From assembly GCF_951230165.1 (NCBI RefSeq), contig NZ_CATNVB010000030.1, positions 1-32,522 on the forward strand: a DNA stretch of 32,522 bases. Direction: 5' to 3'. Shown piece by piece: positions 25,165-32,522 of this stretch. This DNA is from Lentilactobacillus sp. Marseille-Q4993 (GTDB lineage Bacteria; Bacillota; Bacilli; Lactobacillales; Lactobacillaceae). Made by a program: the position numbers and the translations under genes. Below the pieces are notes generated by a model that saw only the letters and a list, made by a program, of their open reading frames with translations, was not told where the DNA came from and searched no databases. The stretch's first letter is position 1. Each line of letters starts with the position of its first letter.

Positions 25165-26553
25165 CTATGCATGTGTCACCATATTATGGTTTGATGGTGC
25201 GTGTTCCTTCTTTGCAGCAGCCTCATGCAAACTAAGCTCGATCTCTTCAAGAGATTTACCTCTAGTTTCAATAAACTTGGTGTGAACGAACCAGATGGCA
25301 ATTCCACAAATAACTGCATAGAATAGAAAGGCGTTATCGATTCCCCATGCACTTAACATCATTGGGAATGTCAATGATACAACCATATCAGCTAACCAGT
25401 TAGTTGCTGATGCAAGCGAAGTTCCTAGACCACGAATATTCAATGGGAAGACTTCACCAATCAAAACCCATGTAATTGGGGCCCATGTTGTTGCATAAAA
25501 GGCAATGTAAACAGTAAGTGCAAGGGCACTAACGATTGCAGCAACGTGAGTACCATTATCAAATTTCAAAATTGCATACATAACCAATAGTGATGCGCCC
25601 ATTCCAGTAGCACCAACAATTAGCATCTTTTTACGATCAACTTTATCCATTAAGAACATTGCGAGGATGGTAACCAAAACATTAACAACCCCGATTCCAA
25701 TGTGGGCAAGCAAAGCAGCAATAACTCCCCAACCAACGTCAGTGAAAATCGTTGGTGCATAGAAGATAACACTATTACTACCAATAACTTGCTGGAAAAC
25801 AGCGGCTCCAAGTCCAGTGATCAGTGCTGGCCGAACAGCCTTTCCAAACAATTCGCTCCAACCACCAACTTTTTGAGAGGCAGTTTCCTTAATTTCAGTA
25901 AGGGCCTTATCAACTTCTTTAGTATTACCTTTGTTGGTGCTCATCAAAACATCACGAGCATCATCAACCTTACCAACTTTGACTAAGAACCGTGGGCTTT
26001 CTGGGAGGAAAATCGCCCCAAAGAACAAGATTGCGGCTGGTAATGCGGCAAATCCTAACATCCAACGCCAACCTGTATACATATGAGCAAATGTATAGTT
26101 AAGGATGTATGCCAATAAAATACCAATCATAATCATTAACTGAAACATTGTCGCCACAGCACCATGCATTTTCTTTGGTGCCAATTCGTGCAAGTAAGCA
26201 GGAATCAATGCTGAGGTAATTCCAACCCCAATTCCTAAAATAATTCTCGTAAATAGCAAAATCCAAAAGTTTGGTGCAAATCCAGAAGTTATAGCACCGA
26301 TAAAGAATATTACCGAAGCCCAGATCAACAGCTTCCGGCGGCCGTAGGTATCCAAGAATTTACTTGTTGCGAGAGCACCAACAATCGCACCAATCAAAAC
26401 AGAACTAACAACCCAGCCTTGTTCCCAAGGCCCCAAGTTCAATTGCTTTTGAATAAATAGAATAGCTCCAGATACAGATGCGATATCGTAACCAAACAGC
26501 AGGCCACCTAGGGCTCCAAAACTATATATAAAACCATTTGAAACTTTCTTCAA
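25165..26553 (-). CDS. XylT-like pentose-proton symporter
   Basis: A 462-aa, 12-helix sugar porter (MFS), probably importing xylose, arabinose or galactose with a proton. Family motifs are present: GRRKLL after helix 2, PESPRFLV after helix 6, FQQVIGSNSVIFYAPTIF in helix 7 and IGEVFPLNIRGLG near helix 10. From memory it aligns over its whole length with D-xylose symporter XylT of L. brevis, whose N-terminus corresponds to codon 6 of the ATG frame. I therefore start at TTG 26553, with GGAG nine bases before it; the ATG at 26568 has no ribosome site. Two adjacent cre sites lie just downstream of its -10 box, so CcpA repression by roadblock is expected. Substrate is inferred only. Confidence 0.88.
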   Translation of the reverse strand: MKKVSNGFIYSFGALGGLLFGYDIASVSGAILFIQKQLNLGPWEQGWVVSSVLIGAIVGALATSKFLDTYGRRKLLIWASVIFFIGAITSGFAPNFWILLFTRIILGIGVGITSALIPAYLHELAPKKMHGAVATMFQLMIMIGILLAYILNYTFAHMYTGWRWMLGFAALPAAILFFGAIFLPESPRFLVKVGKVDDARDVLMSTNKGNTKEVDKALTEIKETASQKVGGWSELFGKAVRPALITGLGAAVFQQVIGSNSVIFYAPTIFTDVGWGVIAALLAHIGIGVVNVLVTILAMFLMDKVDRKKMLIVGATGMGASLLVMYAILKFDNGTHVAAIVSALALTVYIAFYATTWAPITWVLIGEVFPLNIRGLGTSLASATNWLADMVVSLTFPMMLSAWGIDNAFLFYAVICGIAIWFVHTKFIETRGKSLEEIELSLHEAAAKKEHAPSNHNMVTHA

Positions 26554-26613
26554 ACCACACATCTCCATTTCAATATATCTAAAATAAATTGATAGGTCAT
26601 AGTGCGCGCGCTT

Positions 26614-26640
26614 TGCAAACGGTTACTGCAACCGCTTACA
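26614..26640 (-). promoter_or_regulatory. tandem cre sites of the symporter gene
   Basis: TGCAACCGCTTACA (26627-26640) fits the CcpA consensus fully; TGCAAACGGTTACT (26614-26627) fits except for its last base and shares one T with it. Both lie between promoter and start codon. Confidence 0.7.
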
Positions 26641-26645
26641 GTTTT

Positions 26646-26693
26646 AGGGTAGTTCTCTTGTCCGGATAAGTCAACACTTTATAACATTGTTAT
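26646..26693 (-). promoter_or_regulatory. symporter promoter and upstream palindrome
   Basis: On the minus strand TTGACT (26669-26674), 17-bp spacer, weak -10 TACCCT (26646-26651). ATAACA-T-TGTTAT (26681-26693) is a 13-bp palindrome just upstream of -35, where an activator or repressor could bind. Confidence 0.45.
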
Positions 26694-26733
26694 GATAAAT
26701 ATACTCAGATTGATTATATTTAGTACAAAAACG

Positions 26734-26762
26734 GCCAGTCCCAATAACGTATTGAGACTGGC
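26734..26762 (-). terminator. terminator of the 61-aa gene
   Basis: 13-bp arms (one G-U on the minus strand) with a 3-nt loop, T runs on both sides; 14 bp after the stop. Confidence 0.8.
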
Positions 26763-26775
26763 TATTTTTTAACCC

Positions 26776-26961
26776 CTAACTAGGAAATGCAACGTACATC
26801 AAGCCCGCAGTGGCAACAAGCAGGATTAATACAATTGGACCATAATGACGTTTTTGACTAGGTTGTTTGTCGATTCTTGCAAACTCGAAGATCCAGAGAA
26901 ACAAAAATACCAGTAGCAAAACATCGCAAATTCCTGATACGGTAACCAATAAATTGTGCAT
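26776..26961 (-). CDS. 61-aa membrane protein of unknown function
   Basis: Two hydrophobic helices (about 4-27 and 42-59) with a basic, polar loop between them (RIDKQPSQKRHYG). There is no signal cleavage site. GGAG lies seven bases before the ATG and a terminator follows, so it is a real single-gene unit. A cre-like site flanked by an inverted repeat lies 73-94 bp upstream, as for the neighbouring sugar genes. I do not recognise the family. Confidence 0.75.
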   Translation of the reverse strand: MHNLLVTVSGICDVLLLVFLFLWIFEFARIDKQPSQKRHYGPIVLILLVATAGLMYVAFPS

Positions 26962-27023
26962 ATTATCACTCCATTAATTGCTTAAATAGTTATACGGATA
27001 ATTTTTTCTCTCTAGTTACTACT

Positions 27024-27055
27024 TTAACTCAAATAATAGCGCTTACAAGAGTTAA
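27024..27055 (-). promoter_or_regulatory. cre-like site inside a 7-bp inverted repeat
   Basis: TAATAGCGCTTACA (27034-27047; minus strand TGTAAGCGCTATTA) is one base from the CcpA consensus. TTAACTC (27024-27030) and GAGTTAA (27049-27055) flank it. It lies upstream of the 61-aa gene. From 27056 to 27236 I see nothing definite. Confidence 0.5.
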
Positions 27056-27236
27056 CCTCATTCACTATTAGTTAATTGATTACCAATTTAATACTGCGAA
27101 TGGTAAGTAAGAAGTACCACTACTTTATATTATAAATTCTCAAGCTGCTGTATCTTCCCACAAATCTAGTATAAACAAATAGTTCTTCCGTTTTTAAAGT
27201 TGAAATTCAAATCAGTTTAAAAGTTTGCATTTTTTG

Positions 27237-27274
27237 TGAAAGCGATTGCAAAACTGATAAACCTGGTCTATTAT
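27237..27274 (+). promoter_or_regulatory. GH43 gene promoter with overlapping cre
   Basis: TTGCAA (27246-27251), 17-bp spacer, TATTAT (27269-27274). The cre TGAAAGCGATTGCA (27237-27250) fits the consensus and overlaps the -35, so it should repress. Confidence 0.7.
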
Positions 27275-27292
27275 TATGGGCATGTTTTGGTT

Positions 27293-27318
27293 TTAGTAAA
27301 AAAAGTCGACTTTACTAA
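27293..27318 (+). promoter_or_regulatory. nested palindrome in the GH43 leader
   Basis: TTAGTAAA-N10-TTTACTAA are perfect 8-bp arms. Inside, AAAGTCGACTTT (27302-27313) is a perfect 12-bp palindrome. It sits just after the expected start of transcription, a normal place for a specific repressor. Confidence 0.5.
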
Positions 27319-27387
27319 TTGCAAATTATGGATCCCCAAAGCATCATCTTTTGTTATTGAATTACATCAAGTGAAGGGAGAACCACC

Positions 27388-29925
27388 ATGAAATATCAAC
27401 GGATTATTAAATTTCTGATTGGTACCATCTGCACTGTCACTGCGACTACTATTTTGAGCATTTCCACTGCCCCCAGTTCAAATGCCGCCGATAATCATTC
27501 AAATTCCAACATCAATTCTGTAAACAAAACTACTTTAAAAACAGAAATTGATAAGGCGAATGCAATAAAACCAACCCTCTCAAATTACGCTAAAATAAGC
27601 CAGGAATTCTTAACAACAGCAACCGAAAACGGTGAAAAGTTAATCAAGAATGATCAAGCATCTCAAAAGGACATTGACCAACAATCAAAGGTATTGGCCT
27701 CCGCAATTTCTGGAATGATAAAAAAGAACGAAAATCAGCAACGATACACGTCAGTTCCAGTCGGAAAAGAATGGCTTGATACTGACGGTGCTCCAATTCA
27801 AGCCCACGGCGGAGGGTTTTTACAGTCCACCGATACGGATGGGACCCCCATCTATTACTGGGTTGGGGAAGATAAGAGTCATAACGCAGGCTTTTTCAAC
27901 GGTATTAACTTGTACTCATCAAAAGACTTAGTAAATTGGACATTTAAAAACACCATTGTTAAACCAAACGTAAGTAACAATGCCCTTTCAAACGTAATTA
28001 TGGAACGACCAAAATTACTCTATAATGCCAAAACTAAGAAGTATGTCTTATGGGCTCATTGGGAAAATCAGGGAAATTACTCCTCCAGTCAAGTAGCAAT
28101 CGCTACCAGTGACACACCTGATGGCAACTATAATTTTGTTGGCCATTGGCGTCCCGGTGCAAATGCCACCAATCGCAACTGGCGAGTTAATAACGCTGAT
28201 GGTCAAGTAAAGGCCCAGTTTGACAAGGGCAATTCAATTGCTGACTATTCAAATACTGATACGTGGGGAACTCCCTCACGAGACTTTACTTTATTTGAGG
28301 ATAACGGAAAGGCATATATTGTTTCCACCGAGAACGGTACTACGATGCGAATATATGAACTCAACTCCGATTTTACTGATGTTGATAAGTCTGCAATGAG
28401 TTCATATGAATTGTTTAAGGGAGCTAGACGTGAAGCTCCCGCAATCGTAAAAGCCGGCAATTATTACGTATTAGTATCATCACAACAATCTGGCTGGTAT
28501 CCAAACCAAGGACGTTATTCCTATACCAAAAACATTGCGGATCCCAACGGTTGGAAAGTTGATAAAACAACAAGTAGTAGTGGCACAGAAATTGATACTC
28601 CAAGTGGTATATTGGGAGATAATTCCACTTTTCACAGCCAACCCACTAACATCATGAAGGTTACTGGAAACGGCCAAACAAATTATATTTATATGGGTGA
28701 TTCTTGGAATCCATCAGAACTAGGAAAATCAAGTTATGTTTGGCTACCCCTAACGATTACTGGCCTAGACAGCAATTCCCCTAAAGTCTCGATGAACTAT
28801 GAACCTAGCTGGTCACTCGCCAAAGATACCGGTAAAATTATTGGTTCAAATGAAAAGTTACTATCGAAGGATATGCCAGTGTCAACTAACCAGCAAAATA
28901 CGGACACAAAGTTTGATGCCTCAAAAGCTAATGATGGCGATGCATCCAATACTTTCTTCAAACCTCTCAAGGTCCCATATACCTACACAATCGATTTAAA
29001 ATCGAATCAATCAGTCAGCAGAGTAGACCTAAGTTTCCGTTTGATGAATGGTTCAGAAACCTTTAGTCAGTATACTATTGACACCAGCACAGATGGTAAG
29101 ACTTGGACTAAACAAGTCGATCAAACAAACAACAATTCAGAAGTTGGCTTTTTGAGTCATCAATTAACCGGAAAGGCTCGATATATTCGTCTTTCTGTGC
29201 AAAAAGTTAAGAAGGATAAGGACAAGCAGGAGGCAGATTGGGCTTCAGGACTAATGGAAATGTCAGTTTACGGGCCCAAAGATGAGGATTCAAACGATTC
29301 TCCAGCTCCCACTAACCCTAATCAAAATCCAACTCCAGCACCATCACCATCACCAATTACCAATCCCCAACCAGTTCCAGACTCTAAGCCTAGTCCAGAC
29401 AATCCATCAAATTCAACTACCACAACTAGTACTCCCACTCCTAAACTACTGAAAAAGGGATCGCCTATTTACGCAACTAAAAAAATTGCGTTGTATCGAA
29501 CTACCAACTTCAGTAAAAACGTTCAAATTGCAGTTTACCCAAAAAGGACAAGACAAAATCGACCAACGTTTACAATCCTTGATTACGCCAAATCAAAAAC
29601 AGGTACATTGCGATACAAGGTTCGTGATAGTAACAAGAGTTCTAAAACATATGGTAAAGTTGGCTTTTTAACAGCAAATAAAGAGTTTGTTCAACCGCTC
29701 TACTATAGCTCTAGCTCAAAGACCAATAAAGTCACTGTAATTAATAATCAAGGAATTAACGGTTACCATAAGATCTCCTTAAAGGGTAAAGTCAAACATT
29801 ACAAACATGGTGCCCACTTAAAGGTATCCAAGCTTGTCAAATATAACAACACTAGTAGATATGAACTAACCAATGGTAGCTTCATCACCGCTAATAAAAA
29901 ATTTATAATTAGCGGAACTTATTAG
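27388..29925 (+). CDS. secreted GH43 (subfamily 24-like) galactanase with carbohydrate-binding and DUF5776 domains
   Basis: 845 aa. Signal peptide 1-33 (SNA/AD). A short helical FIVAR-like region follows at 45-115. The five-blade GH43 domain spans about 120-490, with QAHGGG near the start, MERPKLLYN and the putative acid Glu in REAPAIVK; the YWVGEDKS and YIYMGDSWNP segments match exo-beta-1,3-galactanase (GH43_24) as I recall it. A discoidin/CBM32-like domain lies at about 505-650. A Pro/Ser/Thr linker (650-700) and two DUF5776 surface domains (about 700-770 and 775-845) follow, so the enzyme probably stays on the cell surface. The best guess for substrate is beta-1,3-galactan of type II arabinogalactan. 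AGGGAG ribosome site, cre-controlled promoter, own terminator. Confidence 0.85.
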   Translation: MKYQRIIKFLIGTICTVTATTILSISTAPSSNAADNHSNSNINSVNKTTLKTEIDKANAIKPTLSNYAKISQEFLTTATENGEKLIKNDQASQKDIDQQSKVLASAISGMIKKNENQQRYTSVPVGKEWLDTDGAPIQAHGGGFLQSTDTDGTPIYYWVGEDKSHNAGFFNGINLYSSKDLVNWTFKNTIVKPNVSNNALSNVIMERPKLLYNAKTKKYVLWAHWENQGNYSSSQVAIATSDTPDGNYNFVGHWRPGANATNRNWRVNNADGQVKAQFDKGNSIADYSNTDTWGTPSRDFTLFEDNGKAYIVSTENGTTMRIYELNSDFTDVDKSAMSSYELFKGARREAPAIVKAGNYYVLVSSQQSGWYPNQGRYSYTKNIADPNGWKVDKTTSSSGTEIDTPSGILGDNSTFHSQPTNIMKVTGNGQTNYIYMGDSWNPSELGKSSYVWLPLTITGLDSNSPKVSMNYEPSWSLAKDTGKIIGSNEKLLSKDMPVSTNQQNTDTKFDASKANDGDASNTFFKPLKVPYTYTIDLKSNQSVSRVDLSFRLMNGSETFSQYTIDTSTDGKTWTKQVDQTNNNSEVGFLSHQLTGKARYIRLSVQKVKKDKDKQEADWASGLMEMSVYGPKDEDSNDSPAPTNPNQNPTPAPSPSPITNPQPVPDSKPSPDNPSNSTTTTSTPTPKLLKKGSPIYATKKIALYRTTNFSKNVQIAVYPKRTRQNRPTFTILDYAKSKTGTLRYKVRDSNKSSKTYGKVGFLTANKEFVQPLYYSSSSKTNKVTVINNQGINGYHKISLKGKVKHYKHGAHLKVSKLVKYNNTSRYELTNGSFITANKKFIISGTY

Positions 29926-29939
29926 CGTGTTTTTTTAAG

Positions 29940-29982
29940 TCGGAATGGCATCCTTCAAAAAAGATGTCATTCCGATTTTTTT
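29940..29982 (+). terminator. terminator of the GH43 gene
   Basis: 13-bp arms (29940-29952, 29963-29975; one G-U) followed by seven T. Confidence 0.85.
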
Positions 29983-30137
29983 ATTCCAACTATACTGACT
30001 CTTGGAATAAAATATTGGTTTATATAATAGGTAGTGTTTTTGTTACTTTAAAGCCTGACGTAACCCACTAGCAATCTTCATCGTTAATAACCATGTTAAG
30101 CATATTACCAAAAGTTTGGGTAATTCTTCTCACTCAG

Positions 30138-30167
30138 TTGAAAGCGCTTTACGCTAGGGTATATAGT
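30138..30167 (+). promoter_or_regulatory. GH27 gene promoter with overlapping cre
   Basis: TTGAAA (30138-30143), 18-bp spacer, TATAGT (30162-30167). TGAAAGCGCTTTAC (30139-30152) has the ideal AAAGCGCTTT cre core with its last two bases off consensus. It covers the -35. Confidence 0.65.
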
Positions 30168-30240
30168 GTGTTTATGGTCATTTCAACTACTACTCAATGT
30201 CACAAATAACCTATCACTTTAAATCATTAAGGAGATCATC

Positions 30241-31509
30241 ATGAAAGAAGAATTCCGAGAATTTGCTGCGGTACCACCAAAAGGCTGGAACAGTTGGGAC
30301 AGCTACGGTGCATCCGTAAAAGAAGATGAAGTAAAAAGAAATGCTGATTATATGGCAAAAAATCTTAAACCATTCGGATACGAATACATAGTTGTAGACA
30401 TCCAGTGGTACGAACCTACTGCGGACTCATCCGCCTACCATAATTTCTATCCTCTAGTGATGGATGAATATTCGAGATTACTCCCAGACGAGAAAAGATT
30501 TCCATCAGTCAAGGAAGGAAACGGTTTTGAAAAACTAGCCGATTATGTTCATTCACTTGGACTCAAGTTTGGAATTCATATTATGCGCGGGATTCCAAGA
30601 CAGGCGGTTCATAACGCGACTCCCATCAAGGGAACTGATAAGACAGCTCGTGATATCGCTTTGAACTCCATCTGTCCCTGGAACTCAGACATGTACGGTG
30701 TCAATGTTGATATGCCAGAGGTTCAAATGTACTATGATTCATTGATGGAGCTTTACGCATCATGGGGTGTTGACTTCATCAAGTGTGATGACATCGCAAA
30801 TTCACAAATTTATGGAGGAACTTTAAAAAAAGAAGTTGAGGCATTAAGAAAAGCAATCGACAAGACTGGTAGGGACATGGTTTTATCGCTTTCTCCAGGT
30901 CCTGCCCCAGTTGAAAACGGATCATTTTTCCAACGAAACGCAAACATGTGGAGAATAACTAACGACTTTTGGGATCAATGGAATCTCCTTTTAAATATGT
31001 TCGATCGTGCAGATAAATGGTCAGCAATGTCCCGGCCTGGAAACTGGCCTGATTGTGACATGCTTCCTCTTGGTCACATTGGAATTCGTTCCGTTGATGG
31101 TCCTGGCGGTAATCGTCAGACAAGGTTCACCAAACCTGAACAAAAAACAATGATGACCCTTTGGGGAATGATGCAATCTCCGCTAATCATGGGTGGTGAG
31201 CTCCCTGATCTTGACAAGTGGACAACTGAAATGTTAACTAACAAAACCATTTTAGAGCTTGATAACAACGTTCTTGAAAAGAAACAACTGTTTAGAAATA
31301 AGGAATATATTGTTTGGGAAGCTGATACAGCAGAGCATAGTTACTTTGCAATTTTTAACATCTCAGATTCTATCATTCAAAATATTGATTCAATCTTAGC
31401 AAATCAGCAAATCAACAAGCACGGCCACCTAACCTGGGAAAATTCAGACATCAAGCCCAATTCGACAATTTCGATTGATCCCCATGGCGTCTGCTTAATT
31501 GAACAATAA
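30241..31509 (+). CDS. GH27 glycosidase (alpha-galactosidase or beta-L-arabinopyranosidase)
   Basis: A 422-aa retaining glycosidase with the GH27 barrel. PPKGWNSWDSYG at 12-23 is the family opening. Asp183 in FIKCDD is the nucleophile. The Asp pair in NWPDCDML at 268-275 holds the acid/base. The C-terminal 90 residues form the usual beta domain. There is no signal peptide, so it acts in the cytoplasm on imported oligosaccharides. GH27 contains both alpha-galactosidases and beta-L-arabinopyranosidases; the VVDIQWYEP and HIMRGIPRQAV stretches belong to a bacterial clade that I cannot assign by eye. AAGGAG ribosome site. Next to the secreted GH43 and a pentose-type symporter, removal of arabinopyranose or galactose from arabinogalactan fragments is likely. 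Confidence 0.88.
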   Translation: MKEEFREFAAVPPKGWNSWDSYGASVKEDEVKRNADYMAKNLKPFGYEYIVVDIQWYEPTADSSAYHNFYPLVMDEYSRLLPDEKRFPSVKEGNGFEKLADYVHSLGLKFGIHIMRGIPRQAVHNATPIKGTDKTARDIALNSICPWNSDMYGVNVDMPEVQMYYDSLMELYASWGVDFIKCDDIANSQIYGGTLKKEVEALRKAIDKTGRDMVLSLSPGPAPVENGSFFQRNANMWRITNDFWDQWNLLLNMFDRADKWSAMSRPGNWPDCDMLPLGHIGIRSVDGPGGNRQTRFTKPEQKTMMTLWGMMQSPLIMGGELPDLDKWTTEMLTNKTILELDNNVLEKKQLFRNKEYIVWEADTAEHSYFAIFNISDSIIQNIDSILANQQINKHGHLTWENSDIKPNSTISIDPHGVCLIEQ

Positions 31510-31566
31510 TCTATTTATCCAACAAATTTAAAGAACCCACCATCAGAATATAATTAACCTCACCGT

Positions 31567-31609
31567 AAAAATGTAGCGATAACTGTATTGAAAGTATCGC
31601 TACATTTTT
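31567..31609 (+). terminator. terminator of the GH27 gene
   Basis: Perfect 15-bp arms (31567-31581, 31595-31609) followed by T. From 31610 to 31822 I see only AT-rich sequence. Confidence 0.85.
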
Positions 31610-31822
31610 TCTTTTACCTGAACACCTTCTGGGCAAGCACCTTCTCATATTTTTTTGTCTCTAAATAACAATTTACTGTTTCGTAAAAAAATAATTCAAA
31701 CTTTTTTTGAAAATTATTATTTATCATTATCTGCCTTACTCTCCCACCCGTTTTCATCTTCTTTCATTGCCTAATTAAAGGGCTTTCAAGCTGTTTTTTA
31801 GTAAAAAATCAGTGCTTAAATC

Positions 31823-31850
31823 TTGCATTTTCAGAAAAACCATCTAGAAT
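31823..31850 (+). promoter_or_regulatory. promoter of the 112-aa gene
   Basis: TTGCAT (31823-31828), 16-bp spacer, TAGAAT (31845-31850), 52 bp before the ATG. Confidence 0.6.
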
Positions 31851-31902
31851 AAGAGTTGTTCAAAAGTAATATATCAGTTTTAAACGTAAAGGAGATTATA
31901 CT

Positions 31903-32241
31903 ATGACTGAAATCATTTCTAACGAAACCCTAAACTCAAAAGAAAAATTTGAAGAATTTATTATCGATTACTTCTCAAAAAATAAAGTCCTAGAGGGATC
32001 ATACGAAACCAAGGAATACTTCGAGTACTACAGTGTTCACTTCAATAGCTCGAAGGGAATCGTTATCACCATCACCACTGGCTTGTACGCAAATGGTGGT
32101 ACCCCTTCATTACCACTAAAGCAAACTGAAACCACATCGATTGAAGACTTCCGTCAGTTACTTATTAACAAAAAATTTGCTGAACCAGGTAAGACTTTAT
32201 CAGATGTTTTCAATGACTTCACTGGCATCACTACCGACTAA
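31903..32241 (+). CDS. 112-aa soluble protein of unknown function
   Basis: An acidic, soluble protein with no signal peptide or membrane segment. The middle part (YYSVHFNSSKGIVITITTGLY) looks like beta strands and the ends look helical. AAAGGAG lies eight bases before the ATG and a good promoter lies upstream, so it is a real gene. I do not recognise the family. Downstream come a fragment of the dispersed element and a strong terminator at 32408, which probably ends its transcript. Confidence 0.75.
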   Translation: MTEIISNETLNSKEKFEEFIIDYFSKNKVLEGSYETKEYFEYYSVHFNSSKGIVITITTGLYANGGTPSLPLKQTETTSIEDFRQLLINKKFAEPGKTLSDVFNDFTGITTD

Positions 32242-32346
32242 CCAGTTATCGAAATCATTCGTTATCTCACACCCGCGCGGTGCGTCGTGGACGATGTTCC
32301 TCAATCCATACGGTGATTGGATATAGTTAGTATCTAGAAAAAGTCC

Positions 32347-32381
32347 GAGGTTGGGACGTAACTAGGTAAATCGAAAAAAAG
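32347..32381 (+). repeat. fragment of the dispersed element
   Basis: GAGGTTGGGAC then GTAACTAGGTAAATCG and AAAAAAAG match the block that precedes the palindrome in copies 2 and 3 (for example AACTAGGCACATCGAAAA). No palindrome or downstream cassette follows directly; instead a different terminator hairpin lies 27 bp further on. Confidence 0.65.
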
Positions 32382-32407
32382 AAGCGATAAATTTCAGGTT
32401 CTACAAT

Positions 32408-32455
32408 ATCTGTTGTTGGTGATAGATTTTTCTATCACTGATAGCAGATTTTTTT
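32408..32455 (+). terminator. strong intrinsic terminator
   Basis: 19-bp arms (32408-32426, 32431-32449) paired throughout with four G-U pairs, a TTTT loop and seven T. All wobbles are valid on the plus strand only, so this is the transcribed direction. Confidence 0.85.
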
Positions 32456-32475
32456 GTATATTCTAAAGGTACACA

Positions 32476-32496
32476 AAAACGGAGACCTTCCGTTTT
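32476..32496 (+). terminator. short hairpin, possibly a second terminator
   Basis: AAAACGGA and TCCGTTTT pair perfectly around a 5-nt loop; symmetrical A/T flanks make it usable on either strand. Confidence 0.45.
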
Positions 32497-32522
32497 AAAC
32501 CACCCTACTAAAAGCGTTCAAA

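Noticed and set aside
32242-32326. Local GC-rich stretch with CACC-N5-GGTG and CGTC-N3-GACG
   Set aside because: Stems of only four pairs; no clear role and no match elsewhere in the window.

Overview
The window looks like chromosomal DNA of an obligately heterofermentative lactobacillus (Lactobacillaceae, in the broad neighbourhood of Levilactobacillus, Lentilactobacillus or Secundilactobacillus; the genus is an inference). Supporting signs are a full-length, strongly expressed-looking phosphoketolase, a sugar symporter very like XylT of L. brevis, a KxYKxGKxW/LPxTG surface protein, DUF5776 surface domains, strong AGGAGG-type ribosome sites, TTG and GTG starts, a T-box leader and CcpA (cre) sites. 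No phage, insertion sequence, rRNA, tRNA or CRISPR array was seen.

Layout. 1-1170: a small unknown gene on the minus strand that seems cut short by an in-frame TAA, then the first copy of a structured dispersed repeat. 1209-4892: glycerol kinase, an 80-aa unknown protein, a YczE-like membrane protein and an alpha/beta hydrolase. 4893-6000: 1.1 kb without protein genes that holds what I read as three tandem small RNA genes. Each has a promoter preceded by 11-bp-spaced direct repeats of TTCACA type, hairpins or linkers displaying runs of 4-6 C, and an intrinsic terminator whose loop is itself C-rich. 6001-8896: acyl-CoA dehydrogenase-etfB-etfA operon. 8959-9804: XRE regulator. 9854-13387: a large LPxTG surface protein. 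13604-14948: ketopantoate reductase-family gene behind a T-box. 14963-16282: MFS transporter. 16511-20309: purB facing away from purA-guaC. 20311-21207: 383-bp tandem repeats containing two more copies of the dispersed element. 21431-25045: phosphoketolase and a divergent GntR regulator. 25165-31509: XylT-like symporter, a 61-aa membrane protein, a secreted GH43 enzyme and a cytoplasmic GH27 enzyme, each with a cre site. 31903-32522: a small unknown protein, a fragment of the dispersed element and a strong terminator.

How it fits together. Xfp is the core of pentose and hexose catabolism. The symporter, GH43 and GH27 genes look like a CcpA-controlled locus for taking sugars off type II arabinogalactan-like side chains. 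PurA, PurB and GuaC handle IMP, AMP and GMP interconversion. The Acd/EtfBA trio probably acts as an electron sink or enoyl-CoA reductase. The most novel content is the C-loop small RNA cluster at 5034-5819, which resembles in logic (not in sequence) the response-regulator-driven csRNAs of streptococci. The second is the dispersed hairpin element, in which the palindrome changes sequence between loci while its neighbours are conserved.
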